Source of the DNA: Streptomyces parvulus | Lineage (GTDB): Bacteria; Actinomycetota; Actinomycetes; Streptomycetales; Streptomycetaceae | Direction of reading: 5' to 3' | Assembly: GCF_014648855.1 (NCBI RefSeq) | Contig: NZ_BMRX01000012.1 | Span: 232,662-296,661 of the forward strand | DNA length: 64,000 nt | The notes under the pieces: model-generated | What the model was told of the DNA's origin: nothing | Databases searched by the model: none | Seen by the model: only the letters and a program-made list of their open reading frames with translations | Made by a program: the position numbers and the translations under genes | In this document: in pieces, positions 25,034 through 35,711 of the stretch | How the letters are laid out: each line of letters begins with the position of its first letter | How positions within the stretch are numbered: the stretch's first letter is position 1

Positions 25034-26737
25034 ATGGCCAACGCACCGGTCCAGCGCATGTCGAAGTTGATGGCGAAGACGCTGCGCGACGACCCGGCGG
25101 ACGCCGAGGTCCTCAGCCACAAGCTGCTGGTCCGCGCCGGCTACGTGCGCCGCACCGCCGCCGGCCTGTGGAGCTGGCTGCCGCTCGGCAAGAAGGTCCT
25201 CGGGAACATCGAGCGCATCGTCCGCGAGGAGATGGACGCCATCGGCGCCCAGGAGGTCCAGCTCCCCGCCCTGCTGCCGCGCGAGCCCTACGAGGCCACC
25301 GGCCGCTGGCAGGAGTACGGCCCCGAACTCTTCCGCCTCCAGGACCGCAAGGGCGGCGACTACCTCCTCGGCCCCACCCACGAGGAGATCTTCACCCTCC
25401 TGGTGAAGGACCAGGCGTCCTCCTACAAGGACCTGCCGGTCATCCTCTACCAGATCCAGAACAAGTACCGCGACGAGGCCCGCCCCCGGGCCGGCATCCT
25501 GCGCGGCCGCGAGTTCCTGATGAAGGACTCCTACTCCTTCGACGTCGCCGACGAGGGCCTGGCCGAGTCCTACGCCCTGCACCGCGCCGCCTACCAGCGG
25601 ATCTTCGAGCGCCTCGGCCTCGACTACCGCATCTGCGCGGCGACGGCGGGCGCGATGGGCGGCTCGAAGTCCGAGGAGTTCCTGGCCCCCGCGGAGGCCG
25701 GCGAGGACACCTTCGCCGACTGCCCGAACTGCGACTTCGCCGCCAACACGGAAGCGATCACGTACGCTCTCAAGCCGGTGGACGCGGCCTCCGTACCCGC
25801 CGCGGAGGACATCCCCACCCCCGACACCCCCACCATCGAGACCCTGGCCGCCTCCCTCGGCGTCGAGGCCTCCGCCACCCTGAAGAACCTCCTGGTCAAG
25901 GTGGACGGCGAGATCGTGGCCGTGGGCGTCCCCGGCGACCGCGAGGTCGACATGGACAAGGTGGAGGCACACTTCGCCCCCGCCGCCGTCGAGCTGGTCA
26001 CCGCCGAGGACTTCGTCGGCCGCCCCGACCTGGTCCGCGGCTACGTGGGCCCGCAGGGCCTGGGCGACAAGGTCAAGTACATCGCCGACCCCCGCGTCGC
26101 GCCCGGCACCGCGTGGATCACCGGCGCCAACAAGGCCGACACCCACGCCAAGAACGTCGTGGCGGGCCGCGACTTCGAGGTCGACACCTACGTCGACGTG
26201 GTCGTCGTACGCGAGGGCGACCCCTGCCCCAACTGCGGCACCGGCCTCAAGCTGGACCGCGCCATCGAGATCGGCCACATCTTCCAGCTGGGCCGCAAGT
26301 ACGCCGACGCCCTCAAGCTCGACGTCCTCGGCCAGAACGGCAAGCCGGCCCGCGTCACCATGGGCTCCTACGGCATCGGCGTCTCCCGCGCCGTCGCGGC
26401 CCTGGCCGAGCAGCACGCCGACGACAAGGGCCTCGTCTGGTCCAAGGAGGTCGCCCCGGCCGACGTCCACGTCGTCGCCGCGGGCAAGGCCCTCCAGACC
26501 GAACTGGCCCTCGACGTCTCCGAGAAGCTGGCCGCGGCCGGCGTCCGCGTCCTGGTCGACGACCGCGCGGGCGTCTCCCCGGGCGTGAAGTTCACCGACT
26601 CGGAACTCATCGGCGTCCCCCAGATCCTGGTCGCCGGCCGCCGCTCCGCCGAGGGCGTCCTAGAACTCAAGGACCGCCGCACGGGCACCCGCGAGGAGCT
26701 GACGGTGGACGAGGCCATCATCCGCCTCACCAGCTGA
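25034..26737 (+). CDS. proS: prolyl-tRNA synthetase (bacterial type with editing domain)
   Basis: Class II aminoacyl-tRNA synthetase charging tRNA-Pro. At 567 aa it is the long bacterial form: catalytic motif 2 region (YRDEARPRAGILRGREFLMKD, about 151-171), an inserted YbaK-like editing domain that removes Ala-tRNA-Pro (about 230-385, with LKNLLVKVDG), motif 3 (GSYGIGVSR, about 441-449) and a C-terminal anticodon-binding domain. The ATG follows AGGAG at good spacing. It stands alone; a repeat-rich non-coding stretch follows it. Confidence 0.97.
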   Translation: MANAPVQRMSKLMAKTLRDDPADAEVLSHKLLVRAGYVRRTAAGLWSWLPLGKKVLGNIERIVREEMDAIGAQEVQLPALLPREPYEATGRWQEYGPELFRLQDRKGGDYLLGPTHEEIFTLLVKDQASSYKDLPVILYQIQNKYRDEARPRAGILRGREFLMKDSYSFDVADEGLAESYALHRAAYQRIFERLGLDYRICAATAGAMGGSKSEEFLAPAEAGEDTFADCPNCDFAANTEAITYALKPVDAASVPAAEDIPTPDTPTIETLAASLGVEASATLKNLLVKVDGEIVAVGVPGDREVDMDKVEAHFAPAAVELVTAEDFVGRPDLVRGYVGPQGLGDKVKYIADPRVAPGTAWITGANKADTHAKNVVAGRDFEVDTYVDVVVVREGDPCPNCGTGLKLDRAIEIGHIFQLGRKYADALKLDVLGQNGKPARVTMGSYGIGVSRAVAALAEQHADDKGLVWSKEVAPADVHVVAAGKALQTELALDVSEKLAAAGVRVLVDDRAGVSPGVKFTDSELIGVPQILVAGRRSAEGVLELKDRRTGTREELTVDEAIIRLTS

Positions 26738-26881
26738 CCCCTCTGGGGAGCACAGGGCACCCGGCGTGGTGCGGGCGCCGCGTTGGGTGACGCGGCCCGG
26801 CGTTCACGTGTCACCCGGGGTGGGTGCGAGGCCGTGGGGGTGACGCGGCCCGGCGTAGCGGGGTGCCGCCCGCGCCCACCC

Positions 26882-26921
26882 TCCCCCACTCTCGGCTTCG
26901 CTCGAGCGGGGGGACCCCCAT
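26882..26921. repeat. Streptomyces-type intergenic hairpin module
   Basis: CCCCC and CTC near 26882-26890 can pair with GAG and the G-run at 26904-26912, while the same G-run can instead pair with the following CCCCC (26915-26919). This module, with CTCGGCTTCGCTCGAGC in the middle, is one I recall as scattered between genes in Streptomyces genomes. Confidence 0.55.
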
Positions 26922-26980
26922 CGCCCCAGCGGCACGACTGCCCGCAGCTGGGACGGCGGAGAGCCGCGTACGGCGAGAAG

Positions 26981-27090
26981 GGGGTGTGCCGGGGGGTGTC
27001 CGCCCGCAGCGGTTGGCGCGTCAACGCCCCGCACCTCTTGAGGTACCGATTCCGCGCCGTTCCGAGGACGGACACCCCCCGGCGCACCCC
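26981..27090. repeat. long inverted repeat with 22-base arms
   Basis: Arms 26981-27002 and 27069-27090 are complementary at 21 of 22 positions, and the remaining pair is a G-U wobble in RNA. The 66-base centre contains a smaller palindrome (CCTCTTGAGG at 27034-27043). It may be a copy of an interspersed element or a strong terminator between converging genes. Confidence 0.7.
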
Positions 27091-27166
27091 CGACCCACCC
27101 CCGAACCGAAGGCGCAACGCGCACCCCCACCCAACCTGCCACAGGCCGCCGCAGGCACCGCCCCAC

Positions 27167-28075
27167 TCACAACCAGCCCGCGAACTCCAGCAACAACTCC
27201 GCGTCCTTCTCCCGCCCCACCCGCCGAGCCCGCACCCCCGACTCGACCGCCCGGAACAGCGTCCACCCCCGCAGCCGTTCCTGATCGACCTCCAGCGACT
27301 CCGCGAGCCGCTTGACCCGCCGCCGGGTCGTAGAGGCCCCCGACGGCTGGGCGATGAGATCCTCCACCCGGTCCCGCACCAGCCGCGCGAGATCGAAGGC
27401 CGTCTCACCCACCACCGGATCCGGCCCCACCGCCAGCCACGGCATCCGCTCCCCGGCGAGCACCTTGCTCTGCCGGAACGTCCCGTGCAGCAGCCGAACC
27501 TCGGGCGGCGCGGCCAGCAGCTCCTCCCGCGCCCCGAGCGCCGCGGAGACCAGCGGCGCCACCTCCGCGTCCACGGCGGCCCCGGCCCGCATGGCCTCCG
27601 CCTGCCGCCCGGTCCGCTCGGCCACCGTCTCGAAGGGATGACCGCCCGGCGGCTCGACCCACAGCCGCCGCAACGTCCCCGCCGCCTCCAGCAAGGCCTT
27701 CGCCTCGGGCAACGACCGCACCGACACGTCAGGATGCAACCGCTCCAGCACCAGCACGCCGTCCTCGACGGCGTCCTCCTCGCGCAGCTGCACCGCACCC
27801 CGCCCGCCCCAGTGCGCGAGCGCGACCCGCTCACTCTCCGGCCGAGCCCGTCGCGGCGCCAGCTTCAGCACGGCCGGCGTCCCGTCGGCGGCCCGAACCA
27901 GGACGACCAGGCTGCTGCGCCCCCCGGGCACCTGCACCCGCTCGGCGCTCAGCCCGCGCAGCGAGACCGCCCGCTCCGCCGCCTCGGGCAACCGCGCCAG
28001 CCAGTCCTCGCCGTCCGGTGCCGACGCCGTCTCACCGAGCGCCCTGACCAGCCGCCGCGGCGGTTCGAAAGCCAT
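27167..28075 (-). CDS. aminoglycoside phosphotransferase-fold protein with altered catalytic loop
   Basis: Protein of 302 aa with the APH/protein-kinase fold: ATP-binding lysine in AVLKLAP (Lys71) and an N-lobe/C-lobe layout. The catalytic HGDxxxxN loop instead reads HGTFRQSKV (His197, Gly198, Thr199), so the general-base Asp and the metal-binding Asn are replaced. It may be a pseudokinase or use a different chemistry; an antibiotic-resistance function should not be assumed. It is the last of three minus-strand genes, 27 bases after the ferritin-like gene. Confidence 0.8.
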   Translation of the reverse strand: MAFEPPRRLVRALGETASAPDGEDWLARLPEAAERAVSLRGLSAERVQVPGGRSSLVVLVRAADGTPAVLKLAPRRARPESERVALAHWGGRGAVQLREEDAVEDGVLVLERLHPDVSVRSLPEAKALLEAAGTLRRLWVEPPGGHPFETVAERTGRQAEAMRAGAAVDAEVAPLVSAALGAREELLAAPPEVRLLHGTFRQSKVLAGERMPWLAVGPDPVVGETAFDLARLVRDRVEDLIAQPSGASTTRRRVKRLAESLEVDQERLRGWTLFRAVESGVRARRVGREKDAELLLEFAGWL

Positions 28076-28102
28076 GCGCGAGCCGTTCCCTTCCCATACG
28101 TG

Positions 28103-28705
28103 TCACCCAGTCGGCCCGACAGAAGCCGAACCCGAAGCCCCCGCTGCCGAGCCCTCCGGACCCGACCCCGAGCCCTCCGACCCCGACCCCGAGCCCTCCG
28201 ACCCCGAACGCGAGCCCTCCGAGCTCGACCCCGAGCCCCCTGCCCCCGAACCGGACGACCGCCCCGAAGACGCCCCGCCCCGCTCCGAGAGCCCAGGGAA
28301 GGCTACGCTCCCGCCCCGCCACCGCGCCGCACGGACCGCCGCCTCCCGCAGCGCCCCCGCCGCGGCGGCCCGCCGCTCACCGCCGGCCGCCCGCACCAGG
28401 TCGGAGTAGACCCCGGCGAGCCGCTCCTCCAGCTCCGCGGCCAGCCGCACCGCCGCCACGGAGTCCGACACGGAGAACGGCAGCGCGTACCCCGCCGACG
28501 CGGCCACCGGCCGGCCGCCCAGATCCCGCACGTCCCGCGTCAGCGCGTCCCGCCGCGACCGGTGGGCGTCGTAGGCGGCCCGTGCCTCACCGCGCCGCCC
28601 CTCACCGATCCGGCCCCCGACGACCCCGTAGCCGTACACCGCCGCGTGCTCGGCCGCCAGCACCGCCTGGAGGGCGTCCAGCTCCCGGTCATCCGCCTCG
28701 CTCAC
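28103..28705 (-). CDS. ferritin-like DUF4439 protein with repetitive Ser/Gly/Glu tail
   Basis: Protein of 200 aa. Residues 1-140 form a helical DUF4439-type ferritin-like domain (ALQAVLAAEHAAVYGYGVVG at about 11-30 carries the Glu/His/Tyr pattern of the family). The last ~50 residues are a low-complexity SEGSGSG tail encoded by a 21-bp tandem repeat at 28149-28253. The ATG overlaps the stop of the lipoprotein gene (ATGA), indicating coupled translation. Whether it binds metal is not clear from the sequence. Confidence 0.8.
   Translation of the reverse strand: MSEADDRELDALQAVLAAEHAAVYGYGVVGGRIGEGRRGEARAAYDAHRSRRDALTRDVRDLGGRPVAASAGYALPFSVSDSVAAVRLAAELEERLAGVYSDLVRAAGGERRAAAAGALREAAVRAARWRGGSVAFPGLSERGGASSGRSSGSGAGGSGSSSEGSRSGSEGSGSGSEGSGSGPEGSAAGASGSASVGPTG
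28149..28253. repeat. 21-bp tandem repeat, about five copies, inside a gene
   Basis: Units at 28149, 28170, 28191, 28212 and 28233 share GAGCCCTCCGACCCCGACCCC with one or more changes each, the last being the most divergent. The period is seven codons, so copy-number change keeps the frame; it encodes the Ser/Gly/Glu tail of the ferritin-like protein. Confidence 0.85.
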
Positions 28706-29271
28706 CCGTCACCCTCCGTCAGCAGATACACGTGCGCCGCCCCGGCCGCCGCCACGGAGGCCAGCAGCCGCGCCAGCTCACCCGGCACCTCCAGGAGATC
28801 GGCCGCCCGCCGGTCGGCCAGCTTCCGCTCCGCGCCGGCCAGCAGCGCGACGGCGCCCTTCTCGTCCGCGGGCACCCGACCGCTGTCATCCCCGGGCCCG
28901 GCGGCCCGCGCGGACGCGGACGCCGAGGCGGACACTGAGTCCGGCGCGGCCGACGAGGCCCCGGGCGACGCCGTACGCCCGCCGCCGGCACCGAAGGCCG
29001 CGGCATGCCGTACGACTTCGGCCCGCAGCGGACGCAACCGCTCCGCCAGCCCGGGATGAGCGCTCATCACCGCCGCGTACCGCGCGGCAAGCGCCTCGCT
29101 GTCCTTGCCCGCACGCGCGCGTGCCGCGTCCCCCGCCGACCGTTCGGCGGCCCGTTCCTCGGACTCCGAGCCGCCGGAACACCCCGCGAGCAGGGCGGCC
29201 CCGGCGGCCGAGGCGAGCAGACTCCTCCTGCGCGGCCCCCACAGCGGGCGCGGGGATGCGGAAAACGACAC
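28702..29271 (-). CDS. Tat-type lipoprotein, function unknown
   Basis: A signal peptide with twin arginines (GPRRRSLLASAAG) ends in the lipobox LLAGC, so the protein is probably exported folded by Tat and lipid-anchored outside. The mature part is Ala/Arg/Glu-rich and helical with a Ser/Ala-rich middle. The GTG at 29271 is chosen because GAGGA lies eight or nine bases upstream; an ATG at 29349 in the same frame would put a long non-signal stretch before the arginines. It overlaps the ferritin-like gene by four bases, and the pair likely acts together at the cell surface. Confidence 0.72.
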   Translation of the reverse strand: MSFSASPRPLWGPRRRSLLASAAGAALLAGCSGGSESEERAAERSAGDAARARAGKDSEALAARYAAVMSAHPGLAERLRPLRAEVVRHAAAFGAGGGRTASPGASSAAPDSVSASASASARAAGPGDDSGRVPADEKGAVALLAGAERKLADRRAADLLEVPGELARLLASVAAAGAAHVYLLTEGDG

Positions 29272-29513
29272 GGCAGACGTCCTCGACAGGCTCGAACGGA
29301 ACTCGAACGGAAGCGGCGGCAAAGCGACGGGCGGCGCGGCAGGGACCATCGGTGCGGCCGGGGCCCGTGATCACGGTACCCGGGCCCCGGCCGGGCGCCG
29401 GTCATCGGCACCGCCGAGCCGGGGTGGACGGCAACACCCTCCGGGACCCGATACCCTTTGACCAGACACGCGCCCCATCCCACAACAGCACACGCGGCCG
29501 AGGAGTCACCCGG

Positions 29514-30074
29514 ATGAGCACCACCCAGAGCGAGAGGCTGCGAGAGCTGCTGGAGCCGCTCGTCGCCTCCCAGGGACTGGACCTCGAGGAGATCGCGGTG
29601 GACGCGGTCGGCCGCAAGCGGGTGCTGAGAGTGGTCGTCGACTCCGACACGGGTGCCGATCTGGACCTGATCGCCGATGTGAGCCGCGTGCTCTCGGCGA
29701 AGCTGGACGAGAGCGACGCGATGGGCGACGCGGAGTACACCCTCGAAGTGGGCACCCCGGGCGCGGAGCGCTCGCTGACCGAGCACCGCCACTACGTGCG
29801 CGCCACGAACCGCCTGGTCCGCTTCCAGCTGCACGAGGGCGGCGAGCTGGTCGCCCGAGTCCTGGCCGTGGACGAGGACGGGGTCGACCTCGAGGTGCCG
29901 GGCGTCAAGGGCCGCAAGGCCACCACCCGCAGACTCGCCTTCGGCGACATCGACAAGGCACGCGTGCAGGTCGAGTTCAACCGCAAGGACACCACGGACG
30001 CCGCGGGCGCCCAGAACGCCCAGAACGCCCAGAACGCCAAGAACAACGACACGACGGAAGACGAGGAGGCGTAG
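29514..30074 (+). CDS. rimP: ribosome maturation factor RimP
   Basis: Assists maturation of the 30S subunit. The 186-aa product has the RimP N-terminal domain (RELLEPLVASQGLDLEEIAV) and the Sm-like C-terminal domain; the end carries an AQN repeat (AQNAQNAQNAKNN) and an acidic tail. The ATG follows GAGGAG by eight bases. It opens the rimP-nusA-ylxR-infB cluster and is divergent from the lipoprotein operon. nusA starts two bases after its stop. Confidence 0.93.
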   Translation: MSTTQSERLRELLEPLVASQGLDLEEIAVDAVGRKRVLRVVVDSDTGADLDLIADVSRVLSAKLDESDAMGDAEYTLEVGTPGAERSLTEHRHYVRATNRLVRFQLHEGGELVARVLAVDEDGVDLEVPGVKGRKATTRRLAFGDIDKARVQVEFNRKDTTDAAGAQNAQNAQNAKNNDTTEDEEA

Positions 30075-30076
30075 CC

Positions 30077-31099
30077 GTGGACATCGACATGAGCGCCCTG
30101 CGGGGCTTGGTACGGGAGAAGGAGATCTCCTTCGACCTGCTGGTCGAAGCGATCGAGTCGGCCCTCCTCATCGCCTACCACCGCACCGAGGGAAGCCGCC
30201 GCCACGCGCGCGTGGAACTCAAGCGGGACACCGGGCACGTGACCGTGTGGGCGAAGGAGGACCCCGACGACCTCGAGGAGGGCCAGGAGGCCCGCGAGTT
30301 CGACGACACCCCGTCCGACTTCGGCCGCATCGCGGCCACCACCGCCAAGCAGGTCATCCTCCAGCGGCTGCGCGACGCCGAGGACGACGCCACGCTCGGC
30401 GAGTACGCCGGCCGCGAGGGCGACATCGTCACCGGCGTCGTCCAGCAGGGCCGCGACCCGAAGAACGTGCTGGTCGACATCGGCAAGCTGGAGGCCATCC
30501 TGCCGGTGCAGGAGCAGGTGCCCGGCGAGACCTACCCGCACGGCATGCGGCTGCGGTCCTACGTCGTCCGCGTGGCCAAGGGCGTGCGCGGCCCCTCGGT
30601 GACCCTGTCCCGTACGCACCCCAACCTGGTGAAGAAGCTCTTCGCCCTGGAGGTGCCGGAGATCGCCGACGGGTCCGTCGAGATCTCCGCCATCGCCCGC
30701 GAGGCCGGCCACCGCACCAAGATCGCCGTGCGCTCCACCCGCTCAGGACTCAACGCCAAGGGCGCGTGCATCGGCCCCATGGGCGGCCGCGTCCGCAACG
30801 TCATGGGGGAGCTGAACGGCGAGAAGATCGACATCGTCGACTGGTCGGACGACCCGGCCGAGATGGTGGCGAACGCGCTCTCCCCGGCCCGCGTCTCCAA
30901 GGTGGAGGTCGTGGACCTCGCGGCCCGCTCCGCCCGCGTGATCGTGCCGGACTACCAGCTGTCGCTGGCCATCGGCAAGGAGGGCCAGAACGCCCGCCTC
31001 GCGGCCCGGCTGACCGGCTGGCGCATCGACATCCGGCCGGACACCGAGCAGCAGTCCGGGGAGCCCGCCGAGCAGCCCGCGGGCGAGCAGGGGGAATAG
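30077..31099 (+). CDS. nusA: transcription termination/antitermination factor NusA
   Basis: RNA polymerase elongation factor that modulates pausing, termination and rRNA antitermination. The 340-aa protein has the N-terminal polymerase-binding domain, an S1 domain (about 110-180, with GREGDIVTGVV), and two KH domains (about 180-330, with IGPMGGRVRNV and IGKEGQNARLAARL). It lacks the E. coli-type acidic C-terminal repeats, as usual in actinobacteria. The GTG has GAGGAGG eight bases upstream. Confidence 0.96.
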   Translation: MDIDMSALRGLVREKEISFDLLVEAIESALLIAYHRTEGSRRHARVELKRDTGHVTVWAKEDPDDLEEGQEAREFDDTPSDFGRIAATTAKQVILQRLRDAEDDATLGEYAGREGDIVTGVVQQGRDPKNVLVDIGKLEAILPVQEQVPGETYPHGMRLRSYVVRVAKGVRGPSVTLSRTHPNLVKKLFALEVPEIADGSVEISAIAREAGHRTKIAVRSTRSGLNAKGACIGPMGGRVRNVMGELNGEKIDIVDWSDDPAEMVANALSPARVSKVEVVDLAARSARVIVPDYQLSLAIGKEGQNARLAARLTGWRIDIRPDTEQQSGEPAEQPAGEQGE

Positions 31100-31201
31100 A
31101 TCCAAGCCGCACGGCGCTGAGATCACGTCAGCTTTGCGTGCGGCACGTGTTCGATTCTTGCCCCGAAGGGGTGAGGTCGGTCCGGGGAGGTAGACTTAGG
31201 A

Positions 31202-31483
31202 GTGTCTGGCCGGACACGTACCCGAGCATGCCCTGAGCGCACCTGCGTGGGGTGCCGGGAGCGAGCGGTCAAGAGCGAGCTGCTGCGCACCGTGGCGGTC
31301 GAGGGTCATTGCACCCCTGATCCACGCGGTACGCTGCCCGGCCGGGGTGCGTACGTACACCCCGTTCCGGTCTGTGTCGACCAGGCGGTGCGCCGCAAGG
31401 CGTTCCCGCGGGCGCTCCGCGTCCCGGGTCCGCTCGACGTAAAGGCGTTGCGCCACTACGTCGAGCAGGCACAAGGTTGCTGA
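31202..31483 (+). CDS. ylxR: YlxR-family (DUF448) RNA-binding protein
   Basis: Small basic protein (93 aa) with the family signature RTCVGCRERAVKSELLR (about 13-29) and the second block GRGAYVHPVPVCVDQAVRRKAF. YlxR proteins are found between nusA and infB in many bacteria and have been linked to nucleoid/RNase P functions; the role here is not shown. The GTG has GGGGAGG about 11 bases upstream and a TAGACT box overlapping that region. The usual firmicute neighbour ylxQ is absent. Confidence 0.9.
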   Translation: MSGRTRTRACPERTCVGCRERAVKSELLRTVAVEGHCTPDPRGTLPGRGAYVHPVPVCVDQAVRRKAFPRALRVPGPLDVKALRHYVEQAQGC

Positions 31484-31578
31484 AAGCACCATGTAAGCAA
31501 CGTGGTAAGGAAGACATGCCGTGCGGAAGCCCCCGCGCGGCCTGGTACCTCGCGAGTCGAAAGCAGGTCGAGATTGCG

Positions 31579-31621
31579 ATGAGCACTCGATGAGTACGCG
31601 ATGAGTACGCCCATGAACTAG
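31579..31621 (+). repeat. 11-bp tandem repeat forming three overlapping minicistrons in the infB leader
   Basis: ATGAGCACTCG, ATGAGTACGCG and ATGAGTACGCC follow each other with an 11-base period. Because 11 is not a multiple of three, each ATG is in a new frame: MSTR-stop (31579-31593), MSTR-stop (31590-31604) and MSTPMN-stop (31601-31621), each stop overlapping the next start as ATGA. The last stop lies 38 bases before infB. A weak AGG lies upstream; translation is not proven. Confidence 0.7.
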
Positions 31622-31659
31622 CGACGGTCCGGACGCAACCCGGACCTCAGAGGAGCGAA

Positions 31660-34728
<3,069 letters not shown>

Positions 34729-34751
34729 CACCGCGACTTCCGAGACGGTGC

Positions 34752-34800
34752 GGCCCGGGGCCGGTCGGCGGAGCACAATATCCGTCGATCGGCCCCGGCC
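34752..34800 (+). terminator. hairpin after infB
   Basis: GGCC plus an 11-bp arm (34757-34767) pair with 34786-34800; one C bulge and one G-U pair, 18-base loop. It lies 23 bases after the infB stop and may end or attenuate the transcript before the ylxP-rbfA-truB genes. Confidence 0.6.
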
Positions 34801-34881
34801 GTTCGTTGTACGGTTCTGATGTCCCCGCCCGTGGATGGCGGGGCCATCGATCCCGGACCGGCGGGTGAACCGGTTGCACAC

Positions 34882-35175
34882 ATGTATGTGGGGACGCTGT
34901 CCTTCGACCTTCTCCTCGGCGACGTACATTCGCTGAAGGAGAAGCGCTCCGTGGTCCGCCCGATCGTCGCCGAACTCCAGCGGAAGTACGCGGTGAGCGC
35001 GGCCGAGGTGGAGCACATGAACCTCCATCGCCGGGCCGTCGTCGGCCTGGCCGTGGTGTCCGGCGACGCGGGCCACCTCAGTGACGTACTCGACCGGTGC
35101 GAGCGGCTGGTGGCCGGCCGGCCCGAGGTGGAACTGCTGTCGGTGCGACGGCGCCTCCACGGCGACGACGACTGA
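34882..35175 (+). CDS. ylxP: DUF503 (YlxP-like) protein
   Basis: Small protein (97 aa) of the DUF503 family with the characteristic start MYVGTLSFDLLLGDVHSLKEKR and an RRR-containing C-terminus. It sits between infB and rbfA as in Bacillus ylxP. Its function is not established. The ATG at 34882 is preferred over an in-frame ATG at 34819 because the family begins with this motif. Confidence 0.88.
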   Translation: MYVGTLSFDLLLGDVHSLKEKRSVVRPIVAELQRKYAVSAAEVEHMNLHRRAVVGLAVVSGDAGHLSDVLDRCERLVAGRPEVELLSVRRRLHGDDD

Positions 35176-35234
35176 CCAGCAGCACGCCAGACCACGCAAG
35201 ATCACGAAGAGAAGAAAGAACGGGAGACGGACCA

Positions 35235-35711
35235 GTGGCCGACAACGCGCGGGCGAAAAGGCTGGCGGACCTCATCCGAGAGGTGGTGGCCCAGAAGCTG
35301 CAGCGCGGGATCAAGGACCCGCGGCTCGGCTCGCACGTCACCATCACGGACACCCGGGTCACGGGTGACCTGCGGGAGGCGACGGTCTTCTACACGGTGT
35401 ACGGGGACGACGAGGAGCGAGCGGCCGCGGCGGCGGGCCTGGAGAGCGCCAAGGGCATCCTGCGCTCCGAGGTCGGCAAGGCGGCGGGCGTGAAGTTCAC
35501 GCCGACCCTGGCCTTCGTCATGGACGCCCTCCCGGACACCGCCCGCAACATCGAGGACCTCCTCGACAAGGCGCGTCAGTCCGACGCCAAGGTGCGCGAG
35601 GCGTCCGCGGGCGCCGCGTACGCCGGTGAGGCCGATCCCTACCGCAAGCCGGAAGAGGACGAAGCCGCCGAGGCCGCCGAGGGCGACGAGACGGACGACA
35701 CCGCTAAATGA
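35235..35711 (+). CDS. rbfA: ribosome-binding factor A
   Basis: 30S assembly factor of 158 aa with the KH-like RbfA fold (AKRLADLIREVVAQKLQ, then VTITDTRVTGDLREATVFY) and an acidic C-terminal tail that is common in actinobacteria. The GTG is preceded by GGGAGA. Its stop overlaps truB by ATGA, so the two are co-translated. Confidence 0.95.
   Translation: MADNARAKRLADLIREVVAQKLQRGIKDPRLGSHVTITDTRVTGDLREATVFYTVYGDDEERAAAAAGLESAKGILRSEVGKAAGVKFTPTLAFVMDALPDTARNIEDLLDKARQSDAKVREASAGAAYAGEADPYRKPEEDEAAEAAEGDETDDTAK

Larger units (their letters stand above)
26738..27166. repeat. repeat-rich intergenic region
   Basis: No gene is visible in these 429 bases. They hold an exact 18-base direct repeat (GGTGACGCGGCCCGGCGT at 26786-26803 and 26839-26856), the C-run/G-run hairpin module at 26882-26921, and a long inverted repeat at 26981-27090. 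Both flanking genes (proS and the minus-strand kinase-like gene) point into it, so it is a convergent region and may serve as a terminator zone. Confidence 0.7.

Noticed and set aside
27167..28075. Aminoglycoside resistance gene
   Set aside because: The catalytic HGD motif is lost, and no other resistance gene or mobile element is nearby.
28149..28253. Short direct repeats that could have been a CRISPR-like array
   Set aside because: The units abut one another with no spacers and encode a Ser/Gly/Glu tail.
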